Part shown: piece after piece, positions 1 through 5,096 of the stretch
Numbering within the stretch: the stretch's first letter is position 1
How the letters are laid out: the number at the start of each line of letters is the position of its first letter
Assembly (NCBI GenBank): GCA_025996815.1
Contig: BNTT01000185.1
Location: forward strand, 1 to 5,096
Origin: Bacteroidia bacterium
GTDB taxonomy: Bacteria > Bacteroidota > Bacteroidia > Bacteroidales > Azobacteroidaceae
Direction of reading: 5' to 3'
Length of the DNA stretch: 5,096 bases
The notes under the pieces: generated by a model
The model's input: only the letters and a program-made list of their open reading frames with translations
What the model was told of the DNA's origin: nothing
Databases searched by the model: none
Program-made: the position numbers and the translations under genes

Positions 1-1
1 T

Positions 2-34
2 TGCTTTTCCTTGACGGCGGGGGCTGCGGTGGCG
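2..34 (+). other. C-terminal part of the SusC signal peptide and cleavage site
   Basis: The first in-frame codons read CFSLTAGAAVA followed by Gln (codon 35-37). This is the end of a hydrophobic core plus an Ala-Val-Ala signal peptidase I site. Gln at +1 agrees with the known Bacteroidota tendency (the 'Q-rule') for exported proteins to begin with Gln, which is then cyclised to pyroglutamate. The start codon and positively charged N-region lie left of the window. Confidence 0.8.
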
Positions 35-3000
35 CAGAACAGGCAGATAGAGGGGAAAGTGGTTGATGAGAGCGGGGAGCCGATTATTGGTGCCTCCGTT
101 ACGGTGAAAGGGAATCCGTCCATTGGTGCAGCCACCGATTTGGATGGAAAGTTTACATTGAGTGTGCCAAGCACAGCGCAGAGTTTGACCTTTGCGTATT
201 TGGGAATGACCACGCAGGAGGTGGCTGTGGCACCGAATATGTCGATTGTTCTTGCGCTTGATGCCAAGTCTTTGGACGAGGTGGTGGTGACGGCGTTGGG
301 TATCACCCGCGACAAAAAGGCGTTGGGCTATGCCACATCGTCGGTGAGCGGCGACGACATTGCCAATGCCAAAACAGCTAACCCGATGCAGGCTTTGCAA
401 GGCAAAATTGCCGGTATGGACATCTCGTCTTCGCAAACGCCGGGTGGAACGCAGAACGTGAGCATCCGCGGTTTCAATGTGTTGCGAACCAACAGCCAGC
501 CATTGTATATCGTTGATGGTGTGCCACTTACGAATTTACAAAACCAGTCTGAAGGAACGATGGGGACTGCCAACACTTTGAATGGGCAAGCTGACTTCGG
601 TTCGGGTATCAACGCTCTCAACCCCAATGATATTGAGAGTATGACGGTGTTGAAAGGTTCAGCAGCCTCTGCTTTGTACGGTTCACGTGCCGCTCAAGGG
701 GTAATTATGATTACCACCAAATCGGGAAAAAATACCAATGGCAAAGTGCAGATAGCTTACGATGGTGGTGTAACTATCCAACAAATCGGTCGTTTGCCGG
801 CAGAGCAATCCCTGTTTGGACAAGGCTGGAGCGGCGACCGCGCATTGGATGAAAACGGCAACTGGGGTGCTGCGTTTGACGGCAAAGACCGCGTTTGGGG
901 CAATGTGGTGAACAACAGCCAGCAACTGAAACCCTATGTTTATCTGAAAAACCGCATCCGCGATTTCTACGATTTGGGCGTTGGTTTCAATAATGCGCTT
1001 TCGTTGACGGGTGGCACGGAGAAAACCAAATACCACGTGTCGGTGTCGCAAAATCGCATCGACGGACCTATCCCTACCGATGACGATTCCTACAATCGCT
1101 ATACGATAGCGACCAATGCTTCGCATCAGACAAACAAAGTGCTGGTGAGCAGTTCATTTAATTTCAGTGCAGAAAAAAATGAGGTGGCTCCCACCGGACA
1201 GGACAATTCCATCTATCGTTCGCTGAATGAAATTGCTACGGATATATCCATCGTGGATTTGAAAGACCTCAACAACAAATTCAACAATCTGGACAACTAT
1301 TTCACGCCTTACGGTATCAATCCCTATCATGCTTTGGAGATGAAAGAAGCGGTGCAGAACAAATATAAATTCTTCGGCAAAGTGCAGTTGGATTATGACG
1401 TGTTGAAGACTTTGAAACTGACCTATCGCTTCGGTGGCGACTTTGAGTCCGCTATTTCCGATATACACCAGGATGCAATTAAATTCACGCCGGGGTCGCC
1501 CAACGATGGTTCTTCTAAAGCCGACCCGGGCAGTTATGAGCAGATGAGACGGCAAAGAATCCAGACCAATCACGACTTTTTCGCTAATTACAACGACCGC
1601 TTTGGCGACATCTCGGTGAACGTTGTGGTGGGAGCCAATGTCAATGAATCTTCGTACGATGCCGTCAAGGGGGCTATCACTTCGATTGATGTGCCCGGTT
1701 TTTACAATTTCAACAACACACTCTCTCCGGCTACTGCCGAACAAGACTCTTGGCTCTATCGAATTTTGGGGGCTTATGTCAATGCCGATTTGGGTTACAA
1801 AGACTACCTCTATTTGACGCTTACAGGGCGCAACGACTGGTCGAGCACCTTGCCCCAAAAGAACAATTCCTATTTCTATCCGGCTTCGATGGTGAGTTTT
1901 ATCGCTACCGACTTTTTGCAGCAGCAGAGCATTAGCACAGGCGTTCTTGACTTTGCTAAAATTCGCCTCGCTTACGGTAGAACCGGTAAGGATGCTCCCC
2001 GCTATGGTGTTTTCGACCGCTTTGTGGCAGGGCTTGTGACAAATCCGAGTTATCCGGGTATAGATGATTTGATATTTCCGTTGGGTGGAGTAAATGCCTT
2101 TTCGGTGTCCAACAAGGCAGGAAATTTACTTTTGAAGCCCGAATTAACGGACGAATTTGAAATCGGTGCGGAAACATTCTTCTTCAACCGCCGACTGGGC
2201 TTTGAGTTTTCGTACTACAACAAGCGCACCAAAGACTTAATTGATACGATGCCACTTGACCCATCCACCGGATATTACTCTCAGGTATATAATTTGGGGG
2301 ATGTACGCAACAGCGGTATTGAACTTTCGCTTTCGTTAGTGCCAATAAAAACGCCCGACTTCTCTTGGGACATCAACTACAACTTTACGAAAAACAACAG
2401 CCTCGTAGAACGTTTGGATGTGCCGGAAATTTACTTGGGCGGCTATAGCGGTATCGGTATTTATGCCAAAGAGGGGCTAGCTATGGGACAATTCAAATCG
2501 TCAAAAGCATTGACAGTGGAGCTGGACGGCGTGGAACATCTCGTTGTGGATGGTGCCGGCAATCCGCAACCTACTCCTGACGATGTTTATCTTGGCAAAG
2601 ACATCAACGAAAAATTCCGTATGGGGTTGACTAACACCTTCACTTACAAAGGTATATCGCTGTCCGGCGTGTTTGATTTTCGCTACGGCGGTCACATCTA
2701 TTCCTACACCAAAGACTATATGGGCTGGGTAGGTAGCGGTCCCGAAACGGTCTATAACGACCGTCAGCCGTTCCTCGTCCCCAATTCGGTAGTGGACAAT
2801 GGCGATGGCACTTACAGAGAAAACACCACTCCGGTAGACCCTACCGCTTTGCACACGTTCTACAGCACCGGCGGATTTGATTATGACGATGATAACGTGA
2901 TAGACCGTTCGTATCTGAAACTGCGCAATGTCAGTCTGGCGTATCAGTTGCCCAAGAAATTGTGCGACAATCTGAAAATTTCTGCCTTGCGGGTTTCGCT

Positions 3001-3157
3001 CACGGCATCCAATTTCCTGTTGTGGACACCAAAGGAAAATCAATATATCGACCCCGAAATTACCACTTGGGGTAGCAATATTGAGGCTAAGTTTGGCGAA
3101 TTTGGCACCACGCCGCCGTATCAAACGTATGTGTTTGGGTTAAATCTTTCATTTTAA
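2..3157 (+). CDS. SusC/RagA-family TonB-dependent outer-membrane transporter (5' partial)
   Basis: This is the outer-membrane channel of a SusCD nutrient importer, energised by TonB-ExbBD. The frame is open to the left edge; the TTG at 11 lies inside the signal peptide, so the true start is upstream. Counting that TTG codon as residue 1, the protein has: a signal-peptide end with AxA site (cut before Q9); a CarboxypepD_reg-like beta-sandwich (about 12-85, GKVVDESGEPIIGASV); a TonB box (89-98, DEVVVTALGI); a plug domain (about 100-240) with SIRGF, YIVDGVP and the SusC signature at 208-239 containing LYGSRAAQGVIMITT; then a beta-barrel ending in LNLSF, with the terminal Phe expected for BAM-dependent insertion. 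At over 1048 aa it has normal family length. No STN domain lies between signal peptide and carboxypeptidase-like domain, so direct control through a FecR-type anti-sigma factor is unlikely. It ends in tandem TAA TAA, 22 nt before its SusD partner. The family is certain; the substrate is inferred only from context (possibly peptides). Confidence 0.97.
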   Translation, partial: CFSLTAGAAVAQNRQIEGKVVDESGEPIIGASVTVKGNPSIGAATDLDGKFTLSVPSTAQSLTFAYLGMTTQEVAVAPNMSIVLALDAKSLDEVVVTALGITRDKKALGYATSSVSGDDIANAKTANPMQALQGKIAGMDISSSQTPGGTQNVSIRGFNVLRTNSQPLYIVDGVPLTNLQNQSEGTMGTANTLNGQADFGSGINALNPNDIESMTVLKGSAASALYGSRAAQGVIMITTKSGKNTNGKVQIAYDGGVTIQQIGRLPAEQSLFGQGWSGDRALDENGNWGAAFDGKDRVWGNVVNNSQQLKPYVYLKNRIRDFYDLGVGFNNALSLTGGTEKTKYHVSVSQNRIDGPIPTDDDSYNRYTIATNASHQTNKVLVSSSFNFSAEKNEVAPTGQDNSIYRSLNEIATDISIVDLKDLNNKFNNLDNYFTPYGINPYHALEMKEAVQNKYKFFGKVQLDYDVLKTLKLTYRFGGDFESAISDIHQDAIKFTPGSPNDGSSKADPGSYEQMRRQRIQTNHDFFANYNDRFGDISVNVVVGANVNESSYDAVKGAITSIDVPGFYNFNNTLSPATAEQDSWLYRILGAYVNADLGYKDYLYLTLTGRNDWSSTLPQKNNSYFYPASMVSFIATDFLQQQSISTGVLDFAKIRLAYGRTGKDAPRYGVFDRFVAGLVTNPSYPGIDDLIFPLGGVNAFSVSNKAGNLLLKPELTDEFEIGAETFFFNRRLGFEFSYYNKRTKDLIDTMPLDPSTGYYSQVYNLGDVRNSGIELSLSLVPIKTPDFSWDINYNFTKNNSLVERLDVPEIYLGGYSGIGIYAKEGLAMGQFKSSKALTVELDGVEHLVVDGAGNPQPTPDDVYLGKDINEKFRMGLTNTFTYKGISLSGVFDFRYGGHIYSYTKDYMGWVGSGPETVYNDRQPFLVPNSVVDNGDGTYRENTTPVDPTALHTFYSTGGFDYDDDNVIDRSYLKLRNVSLAYQLPKKLCDNLKISALRVSLTASNFLLWTPKENQYIDPEITTWGSNIEAKFGEFGTTPPYQTYVFGLNLSF
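275..304 (+). other. TonB box of the SusC-like transporter
   Basis: The codons give DEVVVTALGI, which matches the conserved SusC/RagA TonB-box region (D/E-E-V-V-V-T-A-L-G). It lies directly between the carboxypeptidase-regulatory-like domain and the plug, its usual place. In this family the segment is the periplasmic contact for the C-terminal domain of TonB. Confidence 0.85.
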
Positions 3158-3179
3158 TAATCATTAAAAGTAAAAAAAT
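3158..3179 (+). promoter_or_regulatory. A-rich leader of the SusD-like gene, no Shine-Dalgarno
   Basis: The 22-nt spacer begins with a second TAA stop for the SusC frame and ends in a poly-A stretch (AGTAAAAAAAT) directly before the ATG at 3180. No GGAGG-like sequence is present. Bacteroidota commonly initiate translation from A-rich, SD-less leaders, so this supports the 3180 start. There is no hairpin or T-tract, which supports co-transcription with the upstream gene. Confidence 0.6.
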
Positions 3180-4691
3180 ATGAAAAAGAAATCATTCATA
3201 GTATTGTCCGCTATAGCCCTGTTCTTTACGGTTGGGTGTAGCGACTATTTGGACGTGAACCACGACCCCACCGCATTGGAAGAAATTCCGGATGCCAAAG
3301 TGTTATTGCCTGCTACCGAGATGGGTGTCGCCAATAATTTGATGGGTTGGCATTTCGGTTTTGGCGGTGGCCTTTGGGTGGAATACTGGACGCAAAATTA
3401 CAGCGCATCGCAGTTCAAATCCTTTTGTGAGTATTTGCCGCAGGACTTCAACACCGCCTATCTATCGCTGCTACGCGAGCCGCTCACCGACTTGAAACGC
3501 ATCAAAACGGATACGGAGGCTGACGACAACAAGGGCTACTACTTTATAGCGGAGGCTTTGTCGATTTTCACCTGGCAAATCGTTACCGATGTGTGGGGCG
3601 ATATGCCTTACTCGGAAGCATTGAAGGGCAATGAAGGTCTTTTGCACCCGAAGCAAGACAAGCAGCAGGATATTTATGCCGACTTGCAGGCACGGGTGAA
3701 TACCTTATTAGCCATTGATTTGAGCGAATCTTCGATTGACGGCGATTATGATTACATCTATGCAGGCGATTTAGAAAAATGGTACCGTTTTGCCAATGCG
3801 CTGAAAGTGAAATTGACATTGCGGCTGTCTGAGGCAGGTGCGTATAATAATGCGGCTTTGCTAACTTTCATTGAAGGTGCAGACCTCCTTACGGCAAGTG
3901 CAAAAATATCCGGAAGCGTTTGGGATGATGCCGTAGAAGGCAAACGCCACCCGATGCGGGAGTTTCAAGCCGGAGGTGCCAATTACCTCTCCGGAAACGT
4001 TATCGCCTCCAAAAGTATCTTCGATTATCTGAATGTGAACGCCGACCCACGCCTGCCGAAATTATTTTCCGGCACGAAGGCTGCTTTCTTCGGTGATTTC
4101 GACTCCAAAGATGATTCCGACGGCAATGGCACCGCCGATGATAAAGAAGTGTATGCAACGGCTGTTTTTACCGGCAACATGGACTTGATGCTGATGTCGG
4201 ATTGGGAGGTGAATTTTTACATTGCAGAAGTATATGCGCGCGCAAGTGACTTTGCCAAAGCAAAAGAATATTACGATGTAGCCGTTGAGGCATCGCTCGC
4301 GCAGCATGGCATCACCGACAAGGCAATTATAGAAGCGGGAGGTTATGCCGCGTTTACTGCCACCGCCGTTGAGCCTGCCATTAAGCAAATAGCCATGCAA
4401 AAATGGGTGGCAAACTGCAACTACCAGCACATCGAATCATTTTTGGAACGCAACCGCACCAAATATCCCGCTGTCAACGAAATAGACATCGCAGCCAACA
4501 GAGCGGCGGCGTATGCGAATTTCCCCGTGGGTGATTTGACAATCTCGGTCAAGGGCAGAGCCTTGCTGAATGGCAATTTACCGGCTTCGCCCATGTATCC
4601 CGAAACGTATATCTTCCGCAACAACAACGCTCCGGCACAAAAAAACAATGTGGGCGAAAAAGTGTGGTGGAATAAAAAAGCAGGCAAATAA
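3180..4691 (+). CDS. SusD/RagB-family substrate-binding surface lipoprotein (SusD-like_2 type)
   Basis: This is the lid partner of the upstream SusC barrel: a surface lipoprotein that captures ligand and closes over the channel. It is complete at 503 aa. The N-terminus is a lipoprotein signal (Lys2-4, hydrophobic core, lipobox TVGC with Cys20) followed by SDYLDV, the typical SusD start; the acidic residues after Cys fit a Bacteroidota surface-export signal. Family features are DPTALEEIPDAKVLLPA near the N-terminus, WQIVTDVWGDMPYSEAL (132-148), a SusD-type helix around 347-360 (WEVNFYIAEVYARA), and IKQIAMQKWVANCNYQHIES (401-420) followed by the R-x-KYP segment. The pattern fits the SusD-like_2 branch (Pfam PF12771) better than classical starch SusD. 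An unusual acidic loop at 308-324 resembles an EF-hand calcium site. The ATG at 3180 is chosen because it gives an intact lipoprotein signal 22 nt after the SusC stop. The ligand is not evident from sequence. Confidence 0.96.
   Translation: MKKKSFIVLSAIALFFTVGCSDYLDVNHDPTALEEIPDAKVLLPATEMGVANNLMGWHFGFGGGLWVEYWTQNYSASQFKSFCEYLPQDFNTAYLSLLREPLTDLKRIKTDTEADDNKGYYFIAEALSIFTWQIVTDVWGDMPYSEALKGNEGLLHPKQDKQQDIYADLQARVNTLLAIDLSESSIDGDYDYIYAGDLEKWYRFANALKVKLTLRLSEAGAYNNAALLTFIEGADLLTASAKISGSVWDDAVEGKRHPMREFQAGGANYLSGNVIASKSIFDYLNVNADPRLPKLFSGTKAAFFGDFDSKDDSDGNGTADDKEVYATAVFTGNMDLMLMSDWEVNFYIAEVYARASDFAKAKEYYDVAVEASLAQHGITDKAIIEAGGYAAFTATAVEPAIKQIAMQKWVANCNYQHIESFLERNRTKYPAVNEIDIAANRAAAYANFPVGDLTISVKGRALLNGNLPASPMYPETYIFRNNNAPAQKNNVGEKVWWNKKAGK
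4113..4148 (+). other. EF-hand-like calcium-binding loop within the SusD-like protein
   Basis: Residues 312-323 read DSDGNGTADDKE. Against the 12-residue EF-hand loop, the metal-ligand positions 1, 3, 5, 9 and 12 are D312, D314, N316, D320 and E323; Gly317 is at position 6 and hydrophobic Val324 follows at 13. Only position 8, normally Ile/Leu/Val, is atypical (Ala319). The loop sits between a DPRLPKLF segment and the MLMSDWEVNFYIAE helix. Metal binding is inferred, not shown. Confidence 0.5.
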
Positions 4692-4723
4692 AATGAGTGT
4701 TTAATTTCAAAAAAAATAAAGAT
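4692..4723 (+). promoter_or_regulatory. A-rich leader of the third gene, no Shine-Dalgarno
   Basis: The 32-nt spacer after the SusD stop ends in an A-tract (CAAAAAAAATAAAGAT) just before the ATG at 4724. It has no SD motif and no stem-loop or T-tract terminator. This matches the leader of the preceding gene and the Bacteroidota style of initiation, and supports both the chosen start and read-through transcription from the SusCD genes. Confidence 0.55.
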
Positions 4724-5096
4724 ATGAAAATATATAAATATTGTTTGATGAGCGTTTCTGCGTTGCTTCTTTTTTCTTGCGACAAGGACACGGAGGGACT
4801 TTCAAAGGTTACCTACTACTGCGATTTGACTCTCAAAGGAAGCTCAACAGAACTCGTGTCAATTGGCGGTTCATATATCGAATCGGGATGGGAGGCTTTT
4901 GAGAACGGCGAAGATGTTGCCGATAATGTTGAAGTGTCAGGCACAGTAAAAATTGATGAGGCCGGTCTTTATAAGCTGACCTACAAAATCAATAATTCTG
5001 ATGGCTACCCTACAACGGCAACACGCCAAGTAGTGGTTTGTGATGTAACACCATCGCCTATTGCGTCGGGTGTGTACACTGTTTCCAAGACAAGCC
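4724..5096 (+). CDS. BT_2262-like (DUF5012) surface lipoprotein, 3' partial
   Basis: This is probably an accessory lipoprotein of the SusCD complex. The first 124 residues are visible and the frame stays open at the right edge. They comprise a lipoprotein signal (MKIYKYC..., core ending LLLFSC, lipidated Cys19) followed by acidic DKDTEG; an Ig-like beta-sandwich of about 29-107 (VTYYCDLTLKG, IGGSYIESGWEAF, NGEDVADNV, EAGLYKLTYKINNSDGYP, RQVVVCD); then SGVYTVSKTS, which looks like the start of a second beta domain. The G-x-Y-x-x-x-G-W-x-A and GLYKLTY-x-x-NSDGY patterns are what I recognise from the BT_2262/DUF5012 family, commonly encoded straight after SusC and SusD-like_2 genes. In B. thetaiotaomicron the namesake belongs to a SusCD complex with two added lipoproteins. 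The ATG at 4724 is chosen because it gives an intact signal peptide after an A-rich leader. Two cysteines (33 and 106) flank the Ig domain. Family assignment is from memory of the pattern. Confidence 0.8.
   Translation, partial: MKIYKYCLMSVSALLLFSCDKDTEGLSKVTYYCDLTLKGSSTELVSIGGSYIESGWEAFENGEDVADNVEVSGTVKIDEAGLYKLTYKINNSDGYPTTATRQVVVCDVTPSPIASGVYTVSKTS

Noticed and set aside
11..13. TTG at 11 as the start codon of the SusC gene
   Set aside because: The frame stays open to the left edge, and the residues on both sides of this TTG belong to one signal peptide that would lack its charged N-region if it began here.
1154..1858. 234-codon reverse-strand open frame inside the SusC gene
   Set aside because: It lies wholly opposite an unambiguous SusC coding sequence and its translation shows no recognisable domain or signal peptide; it is a shadow of the real gene.
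2501..3124. 207-codon reverse-strand open frame opposite the SusC C-terminus
   Set aside because: It is fully antisense to conserved barrel sequence, with no recognisable motif or convincing leader.
3158..3179. Terminator or attenuator between the SusC and SusD genes
   Set aside because: The 22-nt spacer contains no inverted repeat able to form a stem and no T-tract.
4693..4704. Three-codon ATG-AGT-GTT-TAA mini-ORF in the spacer before the third gene
   Set aside because: It is too short to mean anything without evidence, has no leader motif of its own, and such short frames arise by chance in AT-rich spacers.
4692..4723. Possible internal Bacteroidota promoter (TAATTTCA resembling the -7 element TAnnTTTG)
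   Set aside because: The match is incomplete at its last two bases and no TTTG-type -33 element is evident at the right spacing; chance similarity in an AT-rich spacer is more likely.
4549..4791. Reverse-strand open frame bridging the SusD/third-gene junction
   Set aside because: It overlaps both real genes on the other strand; its Phe/Leu-rich stretch is merely the complement of the A-rich spacer and the signal-peptide codons.

Overview
The window holds three consecutive plus-strand genes and almost nothing else: a SusC/RagA-type TonB-dependent outer-membrane transporter (5' end outside the window), a SusD/RagB-type surface lipoprotein (complete), and a second surface lipoprotein resembling the BT_2262 (DUF5012) family (3' end outside the window). 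The SusC-SusD pair is a hallmark of Bacteroidota. The A-rich leaders without Shine-Dalgarno sequences, the Gln after the signal-peptidase site of the SusC, and the acidic residues after the lipoprotein cysteines all fit that phylum. The third gene points more narrowly to Bacteroidales, but genus and species cannot be read from this sequence.

Layout: 2-3157 SusC-like (partial); 22-nt spacer; 3180-4691 SusD-like, 503 aa; 32-nt spacer; 4724 to the right edge, N-terminal 124 aa of the BT_2262-like lipoprotein. No terminator or convincing promoter lies in either spacer, so the three genes look co-transcribed, with the promoter upstream of the window. No RNA gene, mobile element, CRISPR array or intergenic stretch longer than 32 nt is visible.

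How they would work together: the SusC barrel sits in the outer membrane, the SusD lipoprotein closes over it as a hinged lid that captures ligand, and TonB-ExbBD energy drives import through the plug. The third lipoprotein is probably an accessory surface subunit. The order SusC, SusD, BT_2262-like matches the BT2264-BT2263-BT2262(-BT2261) system of Bacteroides thetaiotaomicron, a SusCD complex with two extra lipoproteins in which bound peptides were seen. Peptide or protein-fragment uptake is therefore a reasonable hypothesis, but no residue here proves the substrate and no glycosidase or peptidase lies in the window.

The points most worth a second look are a near-canonical EF-hand-type calcium loop in the SusD-like protein, an abrupt change in strand composition of the SusC gene at its TonB box, and a paired-cysteine arrangement in the third protein's Ig-like domain. 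I see no sign of an entirely new system.
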